DNA of 64,000 nucleotides from JAJDUF01 sp965214295. GTDB taxonomy: Bacteria > Chloroflexota > UBA11872 > UBA12225 > JAJDUF01. Where the stretch lies: assembly GCA_965214295.1 (NCBI GenBank), contig OZ243944.1, forward strand, positions 1,488,001-1,552,000. Direction: 5' to 3'. This document shows, piece after piece, positions 25,103 to 33,524 of this stretch (positions are counted from its first letter, which is position 1; each line of letters starts with the position of its first letter). The notes under the pieces are model-generated. The model made no database searches and was not told the origin of the DNA. It was given only the letters and a program-made list of their open reading frames with translations. A program made the position numbers and the translations under genes.

Positions 25103-25980
25103 GCGCAGACAGCGCGGCTCCGCGGCCGGTGCGCGCCATTAACACCAGCGAGCGCAGCCCGTGGCTGGGCAAGGAGTGCCCCCACTGTAAGCAGCCGCTC
25201 GCCGTCGGTGAGCCGGTGGTCGTGTGTTCACAGTGCCGCACCCCCCAGCACGCCGCCTGCTGGACCGCGCAAGACAATACCTGTGGCGCCGAAGGCTGTG
25301 GCTTTAGCGCCCCGGTACGGGAGCGGCGGCCACGGCGGCCCGCCGCTGCCGCCGGGCAGGATGCGGCCGCACGCCCGGCGGCGCGGCGCGCAGCGGCTGC
25401 GAGACGACGCCCGGCCGCCGGCCGCCGGCCCGCAGCACGCCCAGCCCGCGCGTCCCTCGCGCTAGTCCCCCGCGAGGCGCCGGGGCTACGGACCCGCGCC
25501 GAAGTGCAAGCACGGCTGGAGCGGGTGCTCGGCGACTTGCAGCCCAAGTTCTCCACCGCCGCCGATGAAGTGATTGCCACCTTCCGGTCCGACCGGATCG
25601 CAGAAGCGTGCCGGCGTGCCCGCAGCCACGCCGACCTACGGTTCGACTACCTACGGTGCCTGTCCGGTGTAGACTGGCAGGACCAAGGGCGGGACGTCGT
25701 CTACCACCTGTTCTCCACCGAGCTATTCCATAAGTGTACGTTCAAGGTGCGGGTGCCGAACGACAATCCGGTCGTGCCCACCGTGACCACCGTCTGGCGG
25801 GGCGCCAACTGGCACGAGCGGGAGACGGCGGAGATGTTCGGCATCACCTTTGCCGGGCATCCGTACCCGGAGCCGCTGCTCCTACAACGCGACGAGCAGG
25901 GGCGCATCATTCCCGGCCATATCTTGTTGAAGAGTTTTCCCCTCCGGCCACCGGAGCCACCCGTCGAGCTTGACGAATGA
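25099..25980 (+). CDS. nuoC: NADH-quinone oxidoreductase subunit C fused to a RING-like zinc finger
   Basis: 293 residues in three parts. Residues 27-67 carry a C4-H-C3 set (C27, C30, C43, C46, H51, C54, C62, C67; motifs CPHC, CSQC, HAACW, CGAEGC) of the prokaryotic RING-finger type. Residues 70-125 are an Ala/Arg-rich, probably disordered linker. From about 130 the normal 30-kDa subunit follows (FDYLRCLSGVDW, GANWHERETAEMFGITFAGHPYPEPLL). Ordinary NuoC has only the last part. The GTG start overlaps the nuoB stop (GTGA). The finger might bind a protein partner or nucleic acid and could help dock an electron-input module. That role is inference. Confidence 0.9.
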   Translation: MSADSAAPRPVRAINTSERSPWLGKECPHCKQPLAVGEPVVVCSQCRTPQHAACWTAQDNTCGAEGCGFSAPVRERRPRRPAAAAGQDAAARPAARRAAAARRRPAAGRRPAARPARASLALVPREAPGLRTRAEVQARLERVLGDLQPKFSTAADEVIATFRSDRIAEACRRARSHADLRFDYLRCLSGVDWQDQGRDVVYHLFSTELFHKCTFKVRVPNDNPVVPTVTTVWRGANWHERETAEMFGITFAGHPYPEPLLLQRDEQGRIIPGHILLKSFPLRPPEPPVELDE

Positions 25981-26007
25981 CCGATGTGGCGCGCAGCGAG
26001 GACAAAG

Positions 26008-27183
26008 ATGGCCATTAGTACCGCCGCCCGCACCGCCGATCCGCTGACCGGCGCGCCGCTGCCGGCTCGTGACGGGGACCAAGAGCTTGATACCGTCGAG
26101 ATGACCATCAACATGGGGCCGCAGCACCCCAGCACCCACGGCGTCTTTCGGATCGTCTTGCAGCTCGAAGGGGAACGCATTCGCGGAGTGACCCCCCACA
26201 TCGGCTACCTGCACCGTGGCGCCGAGAAGCTGGGTGAGGCCGCGAGCTACGTCGAGGTCATCATCCACCTCGACCGCACCGAATACCTCTCGGCCTTGCT
26301 CAGTGAGCAGTGCTACTGCATGGCCGTCGAGAAGCTGGCGAGTTTGGAGGTGCCGGAACGCGCCGAATATATTCGGGTCATCCTCGCCGAGTTCACGCGC
26401 ATGGTCTCCCACTGCATGTTCTATGGCGCCTTTGGCGCCGACGCCGGCGCGACCACCCCATTCGCCTACGCCTTTGCCCTGCGTGAAGAAATCCAGCAGC
26501 TTTTCGAGTTCGTCGGCGGCGCCCGCATGTTCCCCAACTACTTCCGGCCGGGCGGCCTGAAGGAAGAGGTCCCCGACGGATTTGAGCAAAAGGTCCGCGA
26601 TACGCTCGACTTGGCCCACCGCTCGATTGACGACTTCACCCGGCTCCTGTCCGAAAACGAGATTTTCCTCGCCCGGACGCGGGGTGTGGCTACGATTACC
26701 GCCGAGGAAGCGCTCAACTGGGGGCTTTCCGGACCGATGCTGCGCTCCACCGGCGTTCCCATTGACGTGCGCCGTGCGGAGCCGTACTCGATCTACGACC
26801 GCTTCGACTTCGACATCCCCGTCGGTACGACGGGAGACTGCTACGAGCGATATCTGATCCGCATCGAGGAGATGCGCCAGAGTACCCGCATCATCGAGCA
26901 GGCGCTGAAGGACCTGCCCGGCGGCCCGATCCTGGGCAACGTGCCCAAGTCCCTCCGCACGCCGGCCGGCGAAGCCTACCAGCGCATCGAGAACAGCCGC
27001 GGCGACTTCGGCGTCTATCTCGTCAGCGAGCAGAACAAGACGGAGCCGTACCGCGTGAAGTATCGCTCCCCATCCTATTGCAACCTCCAAGCCCTGGGGC
27101 GTCTGATGATTGGAAACTACGTTGCCGACGCCGTGCTGGCGCTCGGATCGGTGGACATTGTGCTGGGTGAGGTGGATCGGTAG
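26008..27183 (+). CDS. nuoD: NADH-quinone oxidoreductase subunit D
   Basis: The 49-kDa subunit, 391 residues: TINMGPQHPSTHGVFRIVLQLEGE, the quinone-pocket HxxxH region in GYLHRGAEKLGE, and DIPVGTTGDCYERYLIR. The usual end DIVLGEVDR closes the gene. The start at 26008 is preferred because GAGGACAAAG lies in front; an ATG at 25984 is the alternative. NuoC and NuoD are separate genes here. The stop abuts the nuoH start directly. Confidence 0.95.
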   Translation: MAISTAARTADPLTGAPLPARDGDQELDTVEMTINMGPQHPSTHGVFRIVLQLEGERIRGVTPHIGYLHRGAEKLGEAASYVEVIIHLDRTEYLSALLSEQCYCMAVEKLASLEVPERAEYIRVILAEFTRMVSHCMFYGAFGADAGATTPFAYAFALREEIQQLFEFVGGARMFPNYFRPGGLKEEVPDGFEQKVRDTLDLAHRSIDDFTRLLSENEIFLARTRGVATITAEEALNWGLSGPMLRSTGVPIDVRRAEPYSIYDRFDFDIPVGTTGDCYERYLIRIEEMRQSTRIIEQALKDLPGGPILGNVPKSLRTPAGEAYQRIENSRGDFGVYLVSEQNKTEPYRVKYRSPSYCNLQALGRLMIGNYVADAVLALGSVDIVLGEVDR

Positions 27184-28413
27184 ATGCTTGACTACGACTA
27201 TGAATCCGTAACCTCGTTGCTGCCCGGCTTCCTCACCGCCGATTGGGTGCCGGGCCTCAACCTGCTCTCTTTCCTCGGTATCTTCATTCTCCTCAACATC
27301 GTCCTGTTTACCGTCATGGGCTTGATCTGGCTGGAACGCAAGACCCTCGGCAAGATTCAGCTGCGCCCCGGCCCGACGATCAACGGGCCACATGGGCTGT
27401 TGCAATCGCCCGCCGACGCCGTCAAGCTGCTGGTCAAGGAGGACCTCACGCCCGCCGCTGCCGACAAGCGCATTTTCAAGATGGCCCCCTACTTGGTGTT
27501 CATCCCGGTCTTCTTGGTCTTCCTCGTCGTCCCGTGGTCCCGCGACGTGGTGGTGCGTGCACTTGATCTCGGCTTGCTCTACATCGTGGCCATCCCCGCA
27601 ATCTCCACGGTCGGGCTGGTGATGTCCGGCTGGTCGTCGGGCAACAAGTACTCCATGCTCGGCGCTGCGCGGGCCGTCGCCCAGCTCATCGCCTACGAGC
27701 TACCGTTGGTCGTTGCCCTGCTCGGCGTGGCGATCCTAGCGCAAAGTATGTCCCTTTCGGACATCGTCGTGGCCCAGGCGCCCCTATGGTTCGTCTTCAT
27801 TCAGCCCCTCGGCTTCTTCATTTTCGTGACCGCCTCCCTCGCCGAGAATAACCGCACTCCCTTCGACATCAGCATCGCGGAATCGGAGTTGGTGTTCGGC
27901 CCCTTCCTCGAATACAGCGGCATGCGCTGGGCGCTGTTCTTCCTGACCGAGTACGCCTCCGTCTTCCTGAACGCCGTCCTTGCCGCCACGCTCTATCTCG
28001 GCGGCTGGACCTTCTTTGGCCTGCCGGAAGCTATCGTAGCAGCCTTCGGCTTGTCCGCCTCGGTCGGACTTGGCGGCACCCTGGTGATGCTGCTTGGCTT
28101 CGGCTTCTTCTTCCTCAAGACCACCCTGATCATTCTCTTCATCATCTGGCTGCGGGGGACCCTGCCGCGCCTGCGTATTGACCAGTTGATGGCCTTTGCG
28201 TGGAAGGCCCTCCTGCCCGCGGCCCTGGCCAATCTGGTGCTCACGGCGATGCTCGTGGTGTTCGGCAACTGGCCGGCGGCCATTGCGACCGCCGTCACGG
28301 TCCTCGCCTTCGCCATCGTCTATCTCACCCTCCGCCGCCGACCGGCAGCCACACCGGCGGCTCCCGTGCGTCTGGCGCGCGTGCCGGCGCGGCCGCTGGC
28401 ACCGGAGGCCTGA
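27184..28413 (+). CDS. nuoH: NADH-quinone oxidoreductase subunit H
   Basis: A 409-residue membrane subunit forming part of the quinone entry channel. Conserved stretches are ERKTLGKIQLRPGP, GLLQSPADAVKLLVKED, AENNRTPFDISIAESELV and LKTTLIILFIIWLRGTLPRLRIDQLM. The C-terminus has an extra Pro/Ala/Arg-rich tail of about 35 residues. It starts immediately after nuoD. Confidence 0.95.
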   Translation: MLDYDYESVTSLLPGFLTADWVPGLNLLSFLGIFILLNIVLFTVMGLIWLERKTLGKIQLRPGPTINGPHGLLQSPADAVKLLVKEDLTPAAADKRIFKMAPYLVFIPVFLVFLVVPWSRDVVVRALDLGLLYIVAIPAISTVGLVMSGWSSGNKYSMLGAARAVAQLIAYELPLVVALLGVAILAQSMSLSDIVVAQAPLWFVFIQPLGFFIFVTASLAENNRTPFDISIAESELVFGPFLEYSGMRWALFFLTEYASVFLNAVLAATLYLGGWTFFGLPEAIVAAFGLSASVGLGGTLVMLLGFGFFFLKTTLIILFIIWLRGTLPRLRIDQLMAFAWKALLPAALANLVLTAMLVVFGNWPAAIATAVTVLAFAIVYLTLRRRPAATPAAPVRLARVPARPLAPEA

Positions 28414-28455
28414 TCGGGTGGCAGGTAGCGGCGCTTGACCAAAGGAGCGAAAAAC

Positions 28456-28941
28456 ATGCTCGGCGCACTCAAAGGGATGGTCCAGACGGTTCGCACCGCC
28501 TTCTTTCGGGAAAACGTCACCTGGCATTATCCCAAGGAGCAGCGCCCGCTGCAGCAGCGGTTCATGGGCGCCCCAGGGCTGCTCTGGGACAAGGAGATTG
28601 ACGAGATCGTCTGCGTGGCGTGTCGGATTTGCGAGCGCGCCTGCCCCGACGACTGTATCTCGATGACCGCGGCGAAGTACGAGGGCGACAAGAGCAACAA
28701 GAAGAACATCGTCACCCAGTACTGGATTGACCTCGGCCGCTGCTCCTACTGCGGTATCTGCGTCGAGGTCTGCCCGTTCGACGCCAACGAAATGACCCCC
28801 CACTGGCAGCTCACCGTCTACGACCGACAAGAGCTGGTCTACGACATGGATAAGCTCGTCGAGATTGCCGAGGGGATGCAGCGGCGCTTGGGGAAGGAGA
28901 CGCCGAAACCGCAGCCCACGCGGCCCGGCGCTACGGCGTAA
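28456..28941 (+). CDS. nuoI: NADH-quinone oxidoreductase subunit I (2x[4Fe-4S])
   Basis: 161 residues with two ferredoxin motifs, CVACRICERACP and CSYCGICVEVCP, which bind clusters N6a and N6b between the peripheral arm and NuoB. The ATG at 28456 has a strong AAAGGAG seven bases upstream; an in-frame upstream codon at 28435 lies before this ribosome site and is rejected. A long loop between the motifs includes KYEGDKSNKKNIVTQYWIDL. Confidence 0.95.
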   Translation: MLGALKGMVQTVRTAFFRENVTWHYPKEQRPLQQRFMGAPGLLWDKEIDEIVCVACRICERACPDDCISMTAAKYEGDKSNKKNIVTQYWIDLGRCSYCGICVEVCPFDANEMTPHWQLTVYDRQELVYDMDKLVEIAEGMQRRLGKETPKPQPTRPGATA

Positions 28942-29099
28942 CGGGCCGCCGCGTGCATGTTCCGAGTATCTATGGCAGCATAAGCACCGCCAGCGTAGCG
29001 GCAGCGCGCGTTCCTTCGACGCAGCGCCTCCGCACCGAGCATCGGCGAATCCACACAGCCCTTGAGGTCGTATCACGCCATGTTGGAACCACGTCCACG
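28942..29099. other. nuoI-nuoJ spacer
   Basis: 158 bp, the longest gap in the operon. In-frame codons upstream of nuoJ are open but not conserved. No promoter or terminator is evident. Confidence 0.4.
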
Positions 29100-29600
29100 A
29101 TGACCTTCGCACAAGGCACGTTCTACGTGCTCGCTGCCGCCACCCTAATCTCTGCGCTCGGTGTTGTCATCGTCCGCAACGTGGTCTATAGCGCCCTGCT
29201 ACTTATTCTCACGTTGAGCCTCACCGGGCTGGTCTACCTCTACCTCTACGCCGACTTCCTCGCCCTGGTGCAAATCCTGATCTACGGCGGCACCGTCAGC
29301 GTGCTCTTGCTCTTCGCCTTGATGTTGACGCGACCGGATCAATATCGCGTCCGCGCCCATACGCAGTGGCCCTTGGCCGTCGTCGCGTCCATTGTGGTGT
29401 TTGTCGTCCTGGCATACCAAGCACTGGCGACCGATTGGCTCGGCGGCCGCACACCGGTCCTGCAGCGTGCCGGCCCCGACGTGCTCGGTGAGCAGCTCTT
29501 CGGACCGTGGGCGGTGCCGTTCGAGATTGCCTCGGTAGTCCTGCTCGTGGCCTTGCTCGGCGCGCTGATTCTAGCGCGCCGCACGGAGGGCGAGTCATGA
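29100..29600 (+). CDS. nuoJ: NADH-quinone oxidoreductase subunit J
   Basis: A 166-residue, five-helix membrane subunit. VVYSALLLILTLSLTGLVYLYLYADFLALVQILIYGGTVSVLLLFALML covers the conserved third helix with its pi-bulge region. The start at 29100 is set by the beginning of the first helix (MTFAQGTFYVLAAATL). The last bases overlap nuoK by ATGA. Confidence 0.93.
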   Translation: MTFAQGTFYVLAAATLISALGVVIVRNVVYSALLLILTLSLTGLVYLYLYADFLALVQILIYGGTVSVLLLFALMLTRPDQYRVRAHTQWPLAVVASIVVFVVLAYQALATDWLGGRTPVLQRAGPDVLGEQLFGPWAVPFEIASVVLLVALLGALILARRTEGES

Positions 29601-29905
29601 TCCCCCTGGAGCACTTCCTCCTTCTCAGCGCCGCGCTGTTCGCCATCGGCACCTATGGCCTGCTGGCGCGGCGCAATGCCGTCCTCGTACTCATCTCCAT
29701 TGAGCTTCTACTCAACGCCGTGGCAATCAACTTGGTCGCCTTTGCCACGTACTTGGACCCTGGCCGCGTGGCCGGGGTCATCATCGCCATCTTTGTCATC
29801 ACGATTGCCGCCGCCGAGTTGGGGTTGGGGCTTGCTATCGTCTTGCGCGTCTACCGCCTACGTTCGTCGGTCAACGTTGACGAGGTGGATACCTTACGCT
29901 GGTAG
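29597..29905 (+). CDS. nuoK: NADH-quinone oxidoreductase subunit K
   Basis: 102 residues, three helices, MrpC-like antiporter-related subunit: GTYGLLARRNAVLVLISIELLLNAVAINLVAF with the two conserved membrane glutamates (in SIELLLN and AAAELGLGLAI). Coupled to nuoJ through ATGA. Confidence 0.95.
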   Translation: MIPLEHFLLLSAALFAIGTYGLLARRNAVLVLISIELLLNAVAINLVAFATYLDPGRVAGVIIAIFVITIAAAELGLGLAIVLRVYRLRSSVNVDEVDTLRW

Positions 29906-29976
29906 CATTGCGCTCGCCGACGCTCATTGTCGATAACGATAGTCGAACCTAGCGCGTCAGCAGTTCCGGAGAACGC

Positions 29977-32016
29977 ATGGATTTCGCTTGGCTCGTACCC
30001 ACCCTCTGCGTGGGTGCCTTCTTCTTCAACATCGTCATCACCCGCTGGCTCGGCCCGCGGAAGCAAGCCCTCGGAGCGTTCGTCTCCTTGGCCGCGACCG
30101 CCGCGGCCTTCATCGTCTTCCTGATCGTCTTCGTCGACGCCGCGGCCACGCCGGACTTGACCGAGCACGCCCACCTCATCACCTGGTCCTGGTTCCAAAT
30201 CGACTCCTTCGCCTTCCCCGTCAACCTGGCGGTGGATTGGCCCGCCATCGTCATGCTCGGCGTGGTCAGCTTCCTCTCCTTCCTCATCCAGTTCTACTCC
30301 GTGGGCTACATGCGCGGACACAACCGCTTCTGGTGGTTCTTCTCGGTCATCGCCCTGTTCACCGGGGCCATGCTCACGCTCGTCATCGCCTACAACTTCC
30401 TCATTCTCTACATGGCCTGGGAGTTGGTCGGGCTGTGCTCCTATCTGCTCATCGGCTTCTACAACGAGCGCCGCTCGGCGGCCGAGGCCTCCAAGAAAGC
30501 CTTCGTTACCACCCGCGTCGGCGACGTTGGCTTCTTCATCGCCATTCTCATTCTCTTCAGCCAGACCGGCACCTTCGACATGGGCACCATCTTCGCGGCC
30601 GCCACCAACGGCGAGATTAGCTCTCCCTTGCTCACCTTGAGCGTGCTGCTGCTCTTCCTCGGCGCGGTCGGCAAATCGGGGCAGTTCCCGCTGCACGTGT
30701 GGCTCCCCGACGCGATGGAAGGCCCCACGCCGGTCAGCGCCCTGATCCACGCCGCAACGATGGTCACGGCCGGCGTGTTCCTGGTCGCGCGGGCCTATCC
30801 ACTGTTTGTCGCGGCCCCCGCTGCGCTGGAGGTCGTGCTCGTCGTCGGCACCTTCACCGCCATCTTTGCCGGCGTTATCGCGCTGGTCCAGCCCGACATC
30901 AAGCGGGTGCTCGCCTACTCGACCGTGAGCCAGCTCGGCTACATGATGATGGCGCTAGGAGCCGGCGCCTACACGGCGGCGCTATTCCACCTCTATACGC
31001 ACGCCTTTTTCAAGGCCCTCCTGTTCCTGGGATCGGGTGCGGTCATCCACACCATGGAAACGCTCCTGCATGGGCGTGCCGTCAGCCCCAACGACATGCG
31101 CTACATGGGTGGGCTGGCTCGGCACATGCCCATCACGGCCGCCACCTTTGTCATCGGCGCCCTCGCCCTCGCCGGCGTATTTCCCCTCGCCGGGTTCTGG
31201 AGCAAGGACGAAATCCTGGCCGGAACCCTGCACGCCGGCCACTGGCTGCCTTTCCTGGTGGGCCTCGTGACGGCAACCCTGACGGCCTTCTATATGTTCC
31301 GGGTCGCATGGCTGACGTTTGGTGGCTCCCCCCGCTGGCACCTCGCACCGCTGGCGGCGGATACCCCTGAAGCTGACGCCTCCGTAGCGGCGCAGCACGC
31401 TGCACCCTTACCCGGCACGCAATCTGATGAGCCGGAAGGCCACGACGCGCCTGCCGCAGAGCACCACGAGCCACACGAAGCGCCCTGGACCATGTGGCTG
31501 CCGCTGGTCATCATCGCCGTCTTTGCCGTGATTGCCGGCTGGATCAACATTCCCGGCCTATACACCGGCTTTGCCGACGTGGTGCATTTCGGCGAGCATC
31601 ACGAAGAAGCGTTTAGCTTGCTCCTCGCCCTCGCCGGGACCGCCGCGGCGCTAATCGGTATTGTGGTAGCAGTTGCCGTCTACAACTTCGGCCTGATCCC
31701 GGCGGCAATCCTGGGCGAGAGCTTTGCCACCGTCTACCGCTTCTTGCTGCACAAGTTCTACTTCGATGAGCTGTACGACTGGATTATCAACCGCATCCTC
31801 TTGAGTATCTCCGCCCTCACTGCGCTCTTCGACCGCAAAATTGTCAACAACTTTGGTGTTGACGGCTCCGGCTGGCTCACGATCAAGTCCGGTGCATTGA
31901 TCCGTTACCACCAAACGGGCCGCATCTACCACTACGCGCTGGGATTTGTCGTTGGTGCCGTCCTCGTGCTGCTCATGATGACGGCCTATCCGGCGCTCGT
32001 CGAGTTCTTCCGGTAG
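29977..32016 (+). CDS. nuoL: NADH-quinone oxidoreductase subunit L
   Basis: A 679-residue proton-pumping antiporter-like subunit. It shows YMAWELVGLCSYLLIGFYNER with the key glutamate, the GKSGQFPLHVWLPDAMEGPTPVSALIHAATMVTAG lysine/histidine block, and the C-terminal lateral helix region. A His/Glu-rich cytoplasmic insertion (GHDAPAAEHHEPHEAPW) precedes the last helices. The stop lies twelve bases before the presumed nuoM start. Confidence 0.95.
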   Translation: MDFAWLVPTLCVGAFFFNIVITRWLGPRKQALGAFVSLAATAAAFIVFLIVFVDAAATPDLTEHAHLITWSWFQIDSFAFPVNLAVDWPAIVMLGVVSFLSFLIQFYSVGYMRGHNRFWWFFSVIALFTGAMLTLVIAYNFLILYMAWELVGLCSYLLIGFYNERRSAAEASKKAFVTTRVGDVGFFIAILILFSQTGTFDMGTIFAAATNGEISSPLLTLSVLLLFLGAVGKSGQFPLHVWLPDAMEGPTPVSALIHAATMVTAGVFLVARAYPLFVAAPAALEVVLVVGTFTAIFAGVIALVQPDIKRVLAYSTVSQLGYMMMALGAGAYTAALFHLYTHAFFKALLFLGSGAVIHTMETLLHGRAVSPNDMRYMGGLARHMPITAATFVIGALALAGVFPLAGFWSKDEILAGTLHAGHWLPFLVGLVTATLTAFYMFRVAWLTFGGSPRWHLAPLAADTPEADASVAAQHAAPLPGTQSDEPEGHDAPAAEHHEPHEAPWTMWLPLVIIAVFAVIAGWINIPGLYTGFADVVHFGEHHEEAFSLLLALAGTAAALIGIVVAVAVYNFGLIPAAILGESFATVYRFLLHKFYFDELYDWIINRILLSISALTALFDRKIVNNFGVDGSGWLTIKSGALIRYHQTGRIYHYALGFVVGAVLVLLMMTAYPALVEFFR

Positions 32017-32027
32017 GAGAATTACCC

Positions 32028-33515
32028 ATCGCCTTTCCGTATCTTGCAGCCATCGTCCTGATCCCGTTGGTTACGGCGATCCTGATTATGCTGGTGCCGC
32101 GCCGCCATGCCTGGACCATCCGCCTCCTGGCAACCCTGGCCGGCCTGCTCACACTCATCCTGTCGGTGTGGGTGTTTATCGGCTTCGACTGGGGCAAAGC
32201 CGGGCTTGGAACCACCAACGGCTATCAGTTCGTCGAGTGGTACGAATGGCTACCCGAGCTAGGTATCACCATCCGCCTCGGCATTGACGGCATCTCGGCG
32301 CCGATGGTGCTCCTCACCGGCCTGGTGATCTTCACTGGCGCCATCGTCTCCTGGAACATTGCCGACCGGAACAAAGAATACTACGCCCTGCTGCTCGTAC
32401 TCGTCAGCGGTGTGTACGGCGTATTTGTCGCCCTCGATCTCTTCTTCCTCTTCTTCTTTTACGAGATCGCCGTGCTCCCCATGTTCCTGCTCATCGCCGT
32501 ATGGGGCAGCACCCGCAAAGAATATGCCGCCATGAAGCTCACGATCTACTTGGTCGCCGGCAGCATTCTCGTCTGGGTAGCAATGCTGGCCGTATTCGTC
32601 GAGAGCGGCGCCCAGACCTTCGACCTGGCCGCCCTCGCCCAACACGAGTACCCCCGATCCTTCCAGCTTGTCTTCCTGCCGATGTTCTTTATCGGCTTTG
32701 GCGTCCTCGCCGGCATGTGGCCGTTCCATACCTGGTCGCCCGACGGCCACGTGGCCGCGCCGACGGCGGTCAGCATGCTCCACGCTGGTGTCCTGATGAA
32801 GCTCGGCGCTTACGGCATTCTGCGCGTCGGTTTTGGACTGCTCCCGGAGGGCACCGTCTTCTGGGCGCCCTTCTTTATCGTGCTGGGGACGATCAACGTG
32901 GTCTACGGGGCACTCTCGGCGATGTCCCAGCGTGACCTGAAGTTCGTGATCGGCTATTCGTCCGTCAGCCACATGGGCTACGTCGTCGTCGGCCTCTGCA
33001 CCCTCACCCTGATCGGCGTGAACGGCGCCGTCTTGCAGATGTTTGCCCATGGGGTGATGACGGCGCTCTTCTTTGCGCTCGTCGGTGTGATTTACGATCA
33101 GTCCCACACCCGCGAAATCGGCATCTTTGGCGGGCTGGTACGGCGGATGCCCTGGTTCGTCGGCTTTTTCGCCGTCGCCGGACTGGCGTCGCTCGGACTG
33201 CCCGGCCTCTCCGGCTTCATCGCCGAGCTACTGGTGTTTATCGGCGCCTTCCAGAGCTACCCCATCATCGGCGTCTTCTGCGTGATCGGCGTAGCGCTGA
33301 CGGCGACGTACATCTTGCGCTTGATGGCCAAGGCCTTCTTCGGTCCGGCCAACCCGGCCTGGTCCCACTTACGCGATATGCGGCCCTCGGTCTGGGTGGC
33401 CTGCATGCTGCTCGCGGCGACCATGCTCTTCGTCGGACTGTATCCCGCGCCGTTCCTGGATCGCAGCACTGCTTCCATAGTGCCGCTCTTGGAGCGTATC
33501 GAGCAATTCAGATAA
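32028..33515 (+). CDS. nuoM: NADH-quinone oxidoreductase subunit M, apparent AUC start
   Basis: The antiporter-like subunit M: FYEIAVLPMFLLIAVWG, GMWPFHTWSPDGHVAAPTAVSMLHAGVLMKLGAYGILR and GYSSVSHMGYVVVG. The first ATG/GTG/TTG in frame is a TTG at 32067, which would delete half of the first helix. Codons before it (AFPYLAAIVLIPL) read as a normal NuoM N-terminus. They begin at ATC, 32028, which has AGGAG exactly eight bases upstream. I therefore place the start at AUC, a rare initiation codon; a miscalled ATG is the alternative. The length from there is 495 residues. Confidence 0.88.
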   Translation: MAFPYLAAIVLIPLVTAILIMLVPRRHAWTIRLLATLAGLLTLILSVWVFIGFDWGKAGLGTTNGYQFVEWYEWLPELGITIRLGIDGISAPMVLLTGLVIFTGAIVSWNIADRNKEYYALLLVLVSGVYGVFVALDLFFLFFFYEIAVLPMFLLIAVWGSTRKEYAAMKLTIYLVAGSILVWVAMLAVFVESGAQTFDLAALAQHEYPRSFQLVFLPMFFIGFGVLAGMWPFHTWSPDGHVAAPTAVSMLHAGVLMKLGAYGILRVGFGLLPEGTVFWAPFFIVLGTINVVYGALSAMSQRDLKFVIGYSSVSHMGYVVVGLCTLTLIGVNGAVLQMFAHGVMTALFFALVGVIYDQSHTREIGIFGGLVRRMPWFVGFFAVAGLASLGLPGLSGFIAELLVFIGAFQSYPIIGVFCVIGVALTATYILRLMAKAFFGPANPAWSHLRDMRPSVWVACMLLAATMLFVGLYPAPFLDRSTASIVPLLERIEQFR

Positions 33516-33524
33516 GGGCTGAGA

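Noticed and set aside
25984..26007. Upstream ATG as the nuoD start
   Set aside because: No ribosome site in front, whereas the ATG at 26008 has GAGGACAAAG upstream; kept only as an alternative.
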